From Neonectria sp. B-13 (lineage: Eukaryota > Ascomycota > Sordariomycetes > Hypocreales > Nectriaceae), in contig NOKP01000002.1 of assembly GCA_002682825.1 (NCBI GenBank), positions 1,803,132-1,867,131 on the forward strand: a DNA stretch of 64,000 bases, given 5' to 3'. The notes under the pieces are model-generated. The model was not told the origin of the DNA, did no database searches, and saw nothing but the letters and a program-made list of their open reading frames with translations. Made by a program: the position numbers and the translations under genes. Below are positions 38,095 through 49,304 of the stretch, piece after piece (the stretch's first letter is position 1; each line of letters begins with the position of its first letter).

Positions 38095-38175
38095 TTTTGC
38101 TTTTGCGTTTGCCCTTGCTTTTGCTTTGCCCTTGTTTTTGCTTCTGCTTCTGCGTCCGCGTCTGCGTCTGCGTCG
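38095..38175 (+). repeat. Low-complexity TTTGC/CTGCGT tract
   Basis: Imperfect hexamer-like repetition, first TTTTGC-type units, then TCTGCG/TCCGCG-type units. It looks like slippage-derived sequence; on the minus strand it reads as Lys/Ala/Gly-rich low complexity. Confidence 0.7.
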
Positions 38176-40456
38176 AGGCAATTTGTTCTGAATCGCGGGC
38201 GGCTTGTCTTCCCCAGCTCTCTCTACGGAGTACGCGAGTAGCGAGATGCACCATCTTTAAGAGATCTGCTAACGTCATCCGCCATGTCTTCATGGCCTTC
38301 CAATCAACGGCCGAGCTAATGACATCTTGATGAGAGATGGCTGAGAACTTGAGTTCGAAACACGGCACTCGGTTCGGATGCTCAATGACCAGTTCAGCTT
38401 AGGCTATCCTCTATCTTGGTTGCGAGGAGCTGGTCGAGAAGCCGTCTGCCGTCCTGGATTGAGGCGGAGCGGACATCGGTTCCGGCATCAACTTTGGTGC
38501 TATTGATAGAATCTGACTCAATGCCACCATAGCCCTGGCTCCGTTCTAACGACAGAAATGCGGCAACCAACTTGGGCAAAATCCTTCGAGGAGCCTGGCC
38601 AAAGTTGTCCAGTGTCCATGCATGTCAGGCGGAGCGTGGAGCCCATTCCTCCTGAAGCCGGCATTTCCTTGCAACACTTCCTGGCAACCTGGAGTCGCGC
38701 CCTGAGTCTTCTGTCAAGTTCGGGCATGACCGCCAACGGTCTCCCTGCTTGTTGCTTGTTATACTTCAGCAGTCAGCACACTCCAATCGAGCGATCCAAT
38801 TCAATCTGGTCGTTCCCCGCCAGCCAAACCAATGAGCCAGGATGTGCCATTGTCCCTTTATCTTCGGCTTGCGTGTGCCACAGGATCACCCCGGTAGGGT
38901 TTTGAAAAGCAATGCTGGCAATTATTAAGGTATTGATTGTTTCATCATGGCGTAGCTTTTCAGGGCTTTGAGCGGGCCAATTGATCGTCGTGTTTCATCA
39001 TCCATCACTCTTAGGCCCTGACCTATTGCATCGCAAATGCCGGGGACGTGGGCGGTTTTGCTTTTTGCTACAGATTTTGCAGGCCCATTGCCAGATCAGG
39101 GCGCAGGAATCTGTTGCGATGAATCGGTCATGGACGGAGTCGTCCGCCCCTCAAGGGAAAGGATCCATCAAGCTAGGTTGAGCGGGTTGGTGAGTCGCCA
39201 CGTGGATGGAGGTTCCATAACGCCAATATTACAGCGGTCGACTCATTGGAGCCATAGCACAGTGCACTTGGAGATGGCCGCCGGTTTGCGGTAACCTTCT
39301 CGGGCTGCCTCTTAGAAAGGGAGGTTCCCGTGAGATTAGACGCACCCACTCATCCGCATACAGGACTCACTATACGTGCAAGGCCTAGATCACGAGGAAG
39401 AGCAGCCAATGCCGGGGCACTGTACAGAAGGCAGACTTGGCCATGCATCTGCGAGAGAAGGGTTTCCACGCGAGATGTCGACCGAGCTGGTGGGCCAGTA
39501 GAAGACGAGCGGACACAGAGTGGGCACAAGTGGTGTTACAGCAGATTGTGCTCAATCAACCATCTCTGAACTGCATCTCCAGTGAAATGAGCAGCACTTA
39601 TAGCCGCAGGAGGGAAATGAACATGTAGGCAATTTGGGCAAACTCAGCTGCGTTGTCGAAACGGTGGATGGACCATCGCCAACATCTCCAATCGTCGACC
39701 TACAATAGAGACATCTCTTGACTTAGAACAGCGACTCTAGCATCTAAATGACCATCATAGATGTCGTGCATACTAACTAGAGTTGACTACATATTGGTGT
39801 TTACTATCAATTTTACGAACAGAGAGTAAGATCCCCAGTCCCTGAAGTTCACTTGTTCATCTCGGGAGTCACCTGCAAGCCCGTGTTCGAAGGAGCACTC
39901 ACGATCCCTGAAGACCTATATTGCACAGCACACGTGTAGTCGTGTCCACAACAGCTCACTGCAGATCTGCCATATCCATTCAGCTCCTTCTGCTGCGCAC
40001 ATTCTAAGTAATAATTAGACAGGACGTGGTTGCACCGCATACTGTGTTGGCACATGAAGTGCTGGCTCTGCATCGTGACATGTAGGATGTTGTTGTGCTA
40101 GAAGATGCCTAGAACGCCCGGTCACTCTCAATGCTTGGTAATCCTCGCACACAACGTTTCTCGGTGGTCAACATGAGGTTGATATACACGAACATGTAGC
40201 ATAACAGAAGCCAATTCATCCTACAGGTACTCCCCGCGCTGATCTCGAGTCTGTCTGGCTCAAGTGGATGTTGAAGGTCACGTGATGGTGATGTGTCGAT
40301 CGCGGGCAAGTTTCCACGGCAACACAACTTTGGTGTTTACAACCCACCGGCATTCGCAGAACAGAATTCGCGACGCACCAAGGCGACTAAGAAAGCACGG
40401 CGCATAGCACGAAAAGATCCCAACCTCTTCACACAAACAAGCGAAACACCGCCACG

Positions 40457-41901
40457 ATGTCGTACAATCCGCGAATGAGCATTATCCCTAACGCCCAGCA
40501 GTCGCGCTCGCGCAAGAAGGAAGAGGAGGCAGATGCGTTCATGCGCCTCCCGGACCGCGAGATCGTCGGCTGCATCACAGACATCGGTATCAACTTCACC
40601 GTCGCCGACCTCCAAAAGCCCAACCCCACCTACGTCCAGCAGATTTTTGAATGGTTTGCCGAGCTGCTTCTCAATGCGACGCGTGACTCGGTTGAGCCCG
40701 CGATGCGCGCCGCGGCCGAGGACGTCTGCGGCGAGTTCTCGGACGTCATCCCCGCCGACACGCGCAACCTGATGGGCTTCTACGTGTCGCTGCGCAGGTT
40801 GCTGTTCGAGTGCGGTATCACCGACTTTAGCTTCAACGACCTGTACAAGCCGACATACGAGCGCCTCGTCCGCATCTTCAGCTACCTCATCAACTTCGTG
40901 CGGTTCCGCGAGTCACAGACCAGCGTCATCGACGAGCACTACAACAAGTCCGAGTCCACCAAGACGCGGATTGAGACGCTCTACACCGAGAACCAGGAGA
41001 ACGAGGGCCGGTTGGAGGACATGCGGCACAACCGAAAGGCGATGGAGGCGCAGGTCCGCGAGAAGACGATGCGCAACGAGGATTTAAAGAGGCGGTTGCT
41101 AGAGCTGCGACGCAACCAGGAAAAGGTTGCTGCGCGTCTCGAGGAAGCAAAGCAGAAGAAGGGCGAGCTCACTGGGCTTCTCGAACAGAAGACACAGGAG
41201 AAACTTACTCTGAAGCAAGAAAGCACCAAGCTGCGACCATATGTGCTTCAGAGCCCCTCGGCCCTCCAGGACAACTTGACGGAACTGCGCGAGATCTTGA
41301 ACAACGACAAGTCGCACATTGACTCCCTCGACCGCCGAGCCCGAGCCCTCCAGACGTCAACAGACTCCTTCTCGGTGGTATCGACAGATGTAGCATCTTG
41401 CATCAAGATCCTCGATGAGATTTCCACAGAGTTGTCCAAGGAGGAGGAGGAGATGGCCCGCAATGCGAAGCAGCGCGACGCCCTCTCGGAGCGCGGTAAC
41501 AACGCGCGCGAGGTGGAGCGAATGGAGACGATGCTGAAACGGCAACTGGGCAAGTGGAGTGAGCGGACGGAGAAGCTCCGCGAGCAGAGTCACCACAAGG
41601 CCCAGGAGGCCAAGGAGAGGATGACCGAGCTGCAGACGGTGCACAAGCGACTTACCGAGGAGCACACGGACAAGGGCAAGGAGATGGAAGTCCGCCGTGT
41701 GAGGATTGAGCAAACCGAGAAGAAGGTCAGTCACGCCAACCCCCGCCTGGAAACACGGCCAACGAATATACTAACATGCCATAGATGCTCGATCTCAAGG
41801 AGAACATTGAAAACGAGGTACACACTGCGCACGACGAGTACCTGAAGATGGAGGCCCACATCAAGCTGTACATTACAGAAATGGAGCAGGCGATTGCCTA
41901 A
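40457..41901 (+). CDS. NUF2: Kinetochore protein Nuf2 (NDC80 complex)
   Basis: Subunit of the NDC80 complex, which links kinetochores to spindle microtubules. Model: exons 40457-41725 and 41785-41901, 461 aa. A calponin-homology-like N-terminal domain (about 25-160) includes [19 protein letters not shown] and [16 protein letters not shown], and ends with [10 protein letters not shown]. The rest (about 165-460) is a near-continuous coiled coil rich in Glu/Lys/Arg, as expected for dimerisation with Ndc80. The single intron lies near the 3' end; without removing it the last 38 residues are replaced by an unrelated tail. Confidence 0.94.
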
Positions 41902-42210
41902 GCACTACTCGGTTTTAGGATGGGCCGGGCCTTGGCTTTCTTTCTTTGCTTGTTTTGTGTTTGGGATGGGTGGGGAGCATTTGGAACTGAGATACCACAT
42001 GGGTCTGGCGTTGGAGGTGGCTGTAATGAGGCTTTGTGGAAGCTTTACTTTTTGATGGGTTTCTGCATAAATGAGGATGATAATGATACTATGATTTTCG
42101 AGTATGTTTTCTTTCAAAGTCTTCGAGTTCCTTTTGTGTTGTGGAAGTGATCGTTGGATGACAGCCTCTCGGTTGAGAGATGATGTTTTTGTTCTTGTTG
42201 AGGACGCATG
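41902..42210. other. Shared 3' region between convergent genes
   Basis: 309 bp between the NUF2 stop and the stop of the unrecognised minus-strand gene. T-rich on +. No feature recognised. Confidence 0.5.
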
Positions 42211-42897
42211 TTATCTGGTGTCCCAATCTCGAGACTCAAACTCCAACCAGCGACCCAGAACCTGTCGAACACTAACACTGCGTCCGCTCCAGGTCCCGTC
42301 ATCCTTCCTCGCGGTCCCGTTCAAAAGCGGAACCATCTCTCTGCCCAGACGACCCAGTCCGTCGTGCCCGCCCACGCCCCTGGGCTCTACGACAACAGGC
42401 CGGAACGCATTGCGCGCCGCACAGTCGACCAACACAGCGGCCGAGTTGCCAACCCCTTGCGCGGACCACTCACTGGTGTCGCGGTGAAGCGCCAGGAGCC
42501 CGTAGACCAGCAGCGGCGGCGGCTTGCCGTCGGGGGTATGGCCGGGGGGCGCGGCGATGGGGGGGTCTGCGGCGGAGAAGACGGAGAGGTAGGAGCGGAG
42601 GTGAGTGATGGTTGGGGTGAAGACGATGCGGATGTGTCGTGATATGGCGATTTGGTATAACGGTGCCTTTAGGAGAGGGTGAGAGGGTGAATCTTGGTTG
42701 GTGGTTTCTTGGATTTCATCGTCTTTCGGTAGTTGCTCGGGGGAGAGCTGCTGAGTGACGTCTTCAACGACAGCACTTAGAAATTCGGGCTTAGTAGAGC
42801 CAATTATGAGAGTAGTTGGATACCGCTGGCAAGAGATGATGTATAGGAGCAGTTCGGAAGGTGTTGCTGGCGAGAGGACGACAGCTCGAGATGTCAT
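42211..42897 (-). CDS. Unrecognised protein, 228 aa
   Basis: Single open frame from the ATG at 42897 (MTSRAVVLSPATPSELLLYI); the longer frame starts at a TTG. Alternating hydrophobic strands and helices (TTLIIGSTKPEFLSAVVEDV, IRIVFTPTITHLRSYLSVF, LLVYGLLALHRDTSEWSAQG, AAVLVDCAARN) suggest a folded alpha/beta domain. There is no Walker A motif and no catalytic signature. A degenerate RecA-like fold, as in DNA-repair or Elongator accessory proteins, is one possibility, but this is only a guess from the pattern. Divergent from AP-3 beta, 416 bp between starts. Confidence 0.7.
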   Translation of the reverse strand: MTSRAVVLSPATPSELLLYIISCQRYPTTLIIGSTKPEFLSAVVEDVTQQLSPEQLPKDDEIQETTNQDSPSHPLLKAPLYQIAISRHIRIVFTPTITHLRSYLSVFSAADPPIAAPPGHTPDGKPPPLLVYGLLALHRDTSEWSAQGVGNSAAVLVDCAARNAFRPVVVEPRGVGGHDGLGRLGREMVPLLNGTARKDDGTWSGRSVSVRQVLGRWLEFESRDWDTR

Positions 42898-43313
42898 GGC
42901 TTCCAATGAAAACAGTCCAGGGTAGTTGAGTGTAGATGGCTGCGCTGGCTTCACGGAGAGGTGAGACCCTGAAATCTCAAGCTTCCTGAAGGACAATCAC
43001 TTAACTAGTGTGGGTTATGGTCAACCAAGCTGTCTTATGTAGGTGATAGTTTTCTGTTTGTTTTTAGGTCGACGACGGCCAGTTTTGTTTGGGGAGCGAT
43101 AGTGTACTTCCCAGTTCAACCTAAGCCGCCGTTAAGTGTGCCTTTGTCACGCCCCTCCACTGCCACCACTGCCAGCCACACTTCACCAAGCCGGTCCTAC
43201 CACACAACGTCATTCCAAGCCCGCACCGAACCAACGCCCTCGGTCCACCGCGCATCGAGCTTCTCCCAGTCCTCCTCCCCCAAGCTGCAGTTGCGCCTGC
43301 GCCGACCGCCGCC
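42898..43313. promoter_or_regulatory. Divergent intergenic region, unrecognised gene / AP-3 beta
   Basis: 416 bp between divergent starts; presumed promoters of both genes. No other feature seen. Confidence 0.45.
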
Positions 43314-45758
43314 ATGGAGTCGATAGCCAAGATCTCGAGTCTCATGGAGACTGGTACGTCGGCTGTCTGTTTGTCTGTTCCCCCGCCAAAACTGACCGAT
43401 GTCGCCAGCCCGAGAGCTCACCCTCGATGCCGCCCAGGCAACCCGCGGCGCACGCACGAGCGCCCGGCCGCTGGACCGCAACCAGATGAGGAAGTTGCTG
43501 GATAGCAGGAATGACCGCGATGTGCTCGAGGGCCTGCGGCGCGTCATGGCTGTGTGTGGACCTGTCTCCTTGCGCGGCTGGAGTTGAAGTCGGGACGTCC
43601 CTGCTAACGAATAGCCTCGCAGATGATGTACCGAAACCACAAGACCCTGCCGCTCTTCTCCAACGTCGTCAAGAATGTCGCTTCCCCGAATCTCGAGATC
43701 AAGAAGCTCGTCTACATCTACCTCATCCACCATGCCGAACAGGAGCCCGACCTCGCCCTCCTCTCCATCAACACTATTCAAAAGTCCCTGTCCGACACGA
43801 ACCCCCAAGTCCGAGCCCTCGCTCTCAAGACCATGTCGGGTATCCGAGTGCCCGTCATCAGCCAGATCGTGTCGCTGGCCATCAAGAAGGGCGTCGCGGA
43901 CATGAGCCCCTACGTGCGCAAGGCCGCCGCCCTCGCGATCCCCAAGTGCCACCGATTGGACCCAACCCAGGCGCCGCAGCTGATTGAGTACTTAACGACG
44001 CTTCTCGGCGACAAGCAGTACTATGTGGCTGGCGCTGCTGTGTCGGCGATGCTCGAAATTTGCCCCGAGAGGATTGAGCTCATTCACAAGCACTACCGGG
44101 CCTTGATCAAGCAGGTCGTGGATATGGATGAGTGGAGCCAGCTGGCTACGCTACGAATGATGGCATACTATGCGCGGAAATGCTTTCCTCGAAGATCGCA
44201 ACAATCTGGAGAGGCTGTCGAGCAGTCCAAAGATACCCATGTGGATGATTTTTATGGCGAGTCTCGAAACCCTGACAGAAGCTCGGGTGCGACGGTGTTG
44301 GATCCTGACTTGGCACTGTTGCTGAATGGAATCAAACCTCTCCTTCAGAGCCGAAATGCTGGCGTTGTGGTTGCTGTTACTAGGTGCTACGTCGACCTCG
44401 GAACCCCTGAGTATGTCAAGCTTGCCATTGGCCCACTGGTTGCACTCCTTCGAGGAGCAGAGGATATTCAGCAGACGGCCCTGTTCAACATTGTGTCGGT
44501 CTGCCTTGTTCGACCTACCGACTTTGTCAAGTATGCCAGCCACTTTCTCGTCCGAGCCACCGACCCCGAACCGGTCTGGGAACTCAAGCTGGAAGTCTTG
44601 GCAATCATCTTCCCCCACAGCCCCATCCACATCAAGAGCCTGATCCTGAAGGAGCTGGAACACTTCTCGCAAGGGACTAACAAGGCGTTGGTGCGCGAGG
44701 CAGTTCGTGCTATTGGCCGCTGTGCGCAGTCCGACGCCGCGACAGCGCCGCGGTGCTTGAAGCTCCTGCTGGGCCAGATCACTAGCTTGGACGGGAATCT
44801 TGCCGCAGAGTCGCTGACGGTGATTCGGCATTTGATCCAACAAGACGCCCAGGGACATGCCGGGACAGTTGTGAGGCTAGCGAAGAACCTCGACTCGGCG
44901 ACAGATCCCCAAGCTCGAGCGACTATCATCTGGCTGGTGGGGGAGTTCTCAGGCCTGAATGGAGAGGACAACATCGCACCAGATGTTCTGCGGATTCTCC
45001 TTAAGGAATTTCCTAACGAGTCACCGGTGGCAAAGCAGCAGGTGTTGCTTCTTGCGGCCAAAGTCTACCTTCACCATCTCAACCGGAAGAGCGAGGCGGA
45101 GAAGGAGAGGGATGCAGACGAGGACCCACCTATCGAGACGGACACTCACCCGATTGTACGACTCTGGGAATATGTGCTCCTGCTGGTGAGGTACGACACG
45201 TCGTTTGATCTGCGAGATCGAGCGAGAATGTACCGGTCCCTCCTTTCTGTGCCTCAGTTGGCGACACTGATGCTCCTCGCCGAGAAGCCTGCCCCCCAAG
45301 CGCCAAGTCCATCCGAATCGCGGAGGGGGTTCACTCTTGGGTCTGCGACCCTGGTACTCGCAGGCGGCGGTGGCATCCATGGGTTGCAGGGATACGAGCC
45401 CCTGCCGGACTGGGTAGAGGAAGGAAAACAACCGAACCCTAGACTTCGTGAGCCAGAGGGAAGCCAATCGTCTCGATATGACGTCGAGAAGAGCTCCCTG
45501 CCAGCCAGTGAGAGACTGGACGAAGCGGCAAAGTCAGTTGTTGTCCCGAGTAAGGTAAATGGTACCGGTGAGGCGGCCAGGGGCAAGACGCTGGATGATT
45601 GGCTTGCAGAGGAGGAGGAAGAGAGTGAGTCGGAGGACGAGGAGTCGGAGGAAGAGAGTACAGACGAGGAAGAAGATGAGGAGGAGGATGAGGAAGAAGA
45701 AGAAGAGGAAACCGAGAGCGACGACGATGGAGAGGCGGATAGACTGGTTAAGTCCTAA
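43314..45758 (+). CDS. APL6: AP-3 adaptor complex subunit beta
   Basis: Large subunit of the AP-3 coat, which carries cargo from the Golgi or endosome to the vacuole. Model: exons 43314-43353, 43409-43551 and 43623-45758, 772 aa. The adaptin trunk of HEAT-like helices starts with RNQMRKLLDSRNDRDVLEGL and MMYRNHKTLPLFSNVVKNVA and goes on through VRKAAALAIPKCHRLDP, AVSAMLEICPERIELIHKHY and IIWLVGEFSG. The C-terminal about 60 residues are an extremely acidic Glu/Asp/Ser hinge, typical of AP-3 beta. No ear domain follows, as in the fungal subunits. The donor after codon 61 (GCT/GTGTGT) is weaker than average but gives the right phase. Confidence 0.92.
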
Positions 45759-46002
45759 CAGCGATAGACGGCATAATTGCATTGGTTGGAGCTCACGATA
45801 TGACATGGTGGATCACAAGGTGGTACTTAGCATGGTTGAAAGTATATAAAATCATTAAACCAAGCAGTGTCCGATGGCTTCAAGTCGTAAGTCAACCCGT
45901 AATGGTCAGTCATGTGCTGCTACTAATGAACGCAGTCTATGTTCCGATAAGCCCCAGCATTTACTCAAACTTGGCCGTCGTATAATAATCAATATCCATC
46001 GC

Positions 46003-47069
46003 TTATGCGTCCTCAAGCCTGACACCCTCATTAGACGACTCTCCCGGCTTCTCTGTTTCAGGCACAGCCTTCTTGCTCGGAGTGCTCATCTGGGGAAACA
46101 GGAGGCCAGGATGGAAGACAGTCAACAGTATGGCGGTGACAAGGACCAGGCTGCTGTCGAGGACGAGGAAGCTTGGCTCGTCTTGCATGATGTGATTGCC
46201 CCAGCCGCCAGCCATTTCGGCGATACTGTTGAGATATGGTTAGTCAGAGGCACGGAGAAGACGAGAGAGGAGACGAACCGGTAGATGCAGCGGACGAGGA
46301 TGCAGAGATACGCGCCCGTCACGGCAAAGATGAAGCGACGGAACTTGCTGTCCTTCCAGACACGCAACGCCACAGGATCAGCCTCGGACGAGCGCATATA
46401 CTTCCTCACGCGCACGAAGTAATCGACGCCCATGGCCCCGAACGTCAACAGCACAACGACCTGCAGGGCGACGCCGGCGATGATGGTCCGGTTCCCGTTC
46501 TCGGCGGCGTGGCGGTCCTCCCGCTTCGCCGCCGCCGCGACGCCGCCGCCGATGGCCTGGACGATGAGGCAGGACAGGTCGGCGGGCAGGAACAGGCGCG
46601 GGTACCAGCGCGGAGCCAGGCGCGACAGCTCCGGGCTGAGGGCCAGCGACACGTGCTTGAGGGTGAGGTAGATGGCGGCGCAGATGAAGGTGGGCGCGAT
46701 GATGATGCAGCAGATTTGGATCTGGAAGGCGTTTTTGTCCCAGACGTTGTCGTGCATCAGGCCTCGGCCGATGTAGCCTACAACAAACAGTCAGTACTTG
46801 GCCTACATGATATAAACAGTTCATTAAGACATACCCAGACACTCGAGCAACACTCCGACCGACACGGCGGCGCAAAAGGTCCACGTGCGCTTCCAGATGC
46901 CCAGGCCCAACGAGCCGATGAGACACAGGCCGAATCCGATGGCGAAGAAGATGCTGGATCCCATGTTGGGGACGTAGCCCAGCACCGTGGCCCCGACGGG
47001 ACAGTCGGCCGAGACATCGGTGCAGTCGTCGAAGCTGGCCGTGGCGCGGATGGTGTAGAAGTGCGACAT
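46003..47069 (-). CDS. RTA1-like seven-helix membrane protein
   Basis: Fungus-specific RTA1 (lipid-translocating exporter) family; yeast members are tied to lipid asymmetry and resistance to toxic compounds such as 7-aminocholesterol. Model: exons 47069-46835, 46777-46279 and 46225-46003, 318 aa. Seven hydrophobic segments. Family blocks include YVPNMGSSIFFAIGFGLCL, LLECLGYIGRG (across intron 1), QICCIIIAPTFICAAIYLTL, DLSCLIVQAIGGG, CILVRCIYRIAEMAGG (across intron 2) and LVLVTAILLTVFHPGLLFP. The C-terminal tail is hydrophilic. A 16-bp tandem repeat lies just upstream of the start. Confidence 0.92.
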
Positions 47070-48072
47070 GGTGGGTTGACTGTCGAAGATGGTGACTGTC
47101 GAAGATGGTAACTGTCGACGATGGTGACTTTCGAAGATTGTTTGGTCGACTTTCGTGTGACAAAGGAGGCTGTTTCCTGCGAGGGAAGCTCGTCTAAGAG
47201 CAACTCGACTCAACTCCGATGGGTACGGGGTTCGGGCAGAACACCAACAACTGCAAGACGCGGTCTTGAGAAGAAAAAGAAATATTAAAATCTCTCCCTG
47301 TTTGAAGGATGAAACAACAAGAACACAAAGTGTGAGAGAGGACAATCACACAAAGGGATTAAGGAATGAGAAACCTGCCGGGTGCCCACCTTGTAAGCAG
47401 CATGGCAGCTAACATCCCCGCGCCGCCAGCACAAAGCTCAAAACGCCCGCCCGTGAAGACCGGACTTCGGGGTCTTTGTTGTCACGGGTGGGACACGCTC
47501 GGATGGAATCAAGCCCGGCCAAGGAGCCCACCGATCCGGCCTTCGGATACAGGCTAAAGGACATTTGAGGTTGTTTGAAAGCTTATGACGCCTCTGATTC
47601 CGGGCATAACTTTCCACGGCTGCAGCACGCTGACAGCACCAAAGTACCCGTCATTAGAACCTTAGACTCGAGCCTTTGAAATCAATTACTCGTGCACTCT
47701 GTCGTGCCCAAAGTTTGGAGATCGGATTCCATTCAATGACTTCATGGACTTCGGAGCTCGTTAAGCTCCCCGGAGGCACACCTCGCTTATTCCCACAGAG
47801 CACGCTAGCACGACGATCGACTGACCGGAACAAACGTCAGCCGCGATGTGGCGCGAAGCGAAGGCGGCCGAACCCTGGTTTTCGGAGGAATTTGGTGGTC
47901 TCAGCGCCACCCACGGCCGGCCAACTACCCGCGTGGGAACAGGGGTCGAGAACTTCGGAGGTAATTTAGCTGCGAGGCCGTTGTAGGTGGCTTGCTTGAA
48001 AGGGGGTTGCTGCAGGAAGATCGTGAGTCTTGACTTATTCTAGCTTTTGAACCAGGTCGAAGCGAGTCCAAA
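47070..48072. other. Intergenic, 1 kb
   Basis: Holds the RTA1-like gene's leader with its 16-bp repeat and the 3' side of the APH-type gene. No other gene supported. Confidence 0.5.
47078..47141 (+). repeat. Four 16-bp tandem units upstream of the RTA1-like start
   Basis: GACTGTCGAAGATGGT occurs twice exactly (47078 and 47094), then as AACTGTCGACGATGGT (47110) and GACTTTCGAAGATTGT (47126). The array starts 9 bp from the start codon on the upstream side, so it is in the 5' leader or promoter. Each unit holds a TCGA core. Confidence 0.92.
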
Positions 48073-49023
48073 TCACACTCCACGACATAATACAAAGTAA
48101 TCCCAGTTGTCATATACCGTGTCCTCCCACCTGTCTATAAACATCGGCAAATACCTGCCATCCCACTCTTCCTGGTTGAGCTTCGAAGTCCACCGCGCCT
48201 TGCAGTACTCCCAATATGCCGGATACCACCCCGACTGCTCCCAGTCAATGACGGCGATAATCCGAGGTGTCGACCCCGGAGATATTAAGATGTTCGACGG
48301 GTGCAGGTCGGCGTGCGTGAAGACGACGGGGATATCGTCCGGTAGAAGAGAGCGGTACGGATGCCGCCCGATTTTGCCCCAGTTCTCCGGAGGACCGATC
48401 GTGGAAGTAAACCAGTCGTGGAATTCCGCTACGTCTTGGAAGGGACCGGCCTTTGGAGAATTGCTGCTGGTAAAGACGGTGTCCAAGAGGGGTTGATTAC
48501 CGACGTGACCTGCATCATCACATCAACATCACGACATTGATGAAGCGTAGCAAAACTCACCGATGACAGTGTCTAAGCCGTCCTGCCTCGCCAGACTGCG
48601 CCACTCGCGAACCATACCTCCCAGCTCCCTACAAACCGACGTTCGACCCTCCTCGCTCAACGCATCCCAGCCCTGCTCCAGCGTCACGCCCTGGACAAGT
48701 TCCATGTAGATAAAGACCTGTCCTTCGTGGCGACACCAGCCGTACACTTCAGGCACAGGCACCTTGCCGGACAAGCGCTCGCGCACCATGACCAGGCATT
48801 GGGCCTCTGCGACAGACACCCGGGCACCGTACTTGACCAGCAGCCCGAGAGACGGGATTGCAACAGGCGGCGGCTGGTAGAAGTCCTTTGCACGAACACT
48901 CTCCGTTTCGAGAGCGATGCGCTGTATCTCGGCTACCGGAGGCAGGTGAGTCTGTTTTGGGAGTTGGTTGAAGAAGCCGGATTGGTAGAAGACTGTCGCC
49001 TCATCGCAGTGTGATGGTTCCAT
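48073..49023 (-). CDS. APH-type phosphotransferase family protein
   Basis: Kinase-like fold of the aminoglycoside phosphotransferase/choline kinase group, common and expanded in filamentous fungi, mostly with unknown small-molecule or protein substrates. Model: exons 49023-48561 and 48509-48073, 299 aa. N-lobe features are LLVKYGARVSVAEAQCLVMV and VPEVYGWCRHEGQVFIYMEL; the catalytic loop is FTHADLHPSNIL with the base Asp and the Mg-binding Asn; the second metal site is AVIDWEQSGWYP. The name does not imply antibiotic resistance. Neighbours give no hint of the substrate. Confidence 0.88.
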
Positions 49024-49304
49024 CTTGGCCTCTGCTTTCTGTATGGAGACTGCGCGAACGGCTCGTGAGGATGCAGAGTCGTGGAATCCGGGCGGGGTAA
49101 AGCGGTCTGTTGGCTATGGAGCACCATTGTCATGTTATCTTCGGTGCCTAGTCTTCAGCCAAGCAGTTGATGAACAAACGATAATCTTGCACAACCGGTG
49201 ATGCAATACCCAGCTTCAATCAACACCATTACCTCTTTTTTCTCAACCACAGTCATAAAGCGATCAACTTTCTTAGCCAAATCAGCCGGTCCCAGTGCAA
49301 CATC

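Larger units (their letters stand above)
32712..40456. other. 7.7-kb gene-poor intergenic region
   Basis: Lies between divergent genes (the disordered protein and NUF2). Many overlapping ORFs of 60-240 codons occur on all frames, but none has a recognisable family or intron-supported model; the longest is 36739-37455 on +. It holds minisatellite-like stretches at 37885-37966 and 38095-38175, a GGCAGC run near 34229, and TACTTCGTA 9-mers at 35242-35250 and 35261-35269. 39600-40300 is A/T-richer. It could be a large regulatory region, carry non-coding RNA, or hold decayed genes. Confidence 0.55.

Noticed and set aside
48073..49023. Reading the APH-type gene as antibiotic resistance
   Set aside because: The fold is shared by many fungal proteins with other substrates, and nothing in the sequence or neighbourhood points to aminoglycosides.
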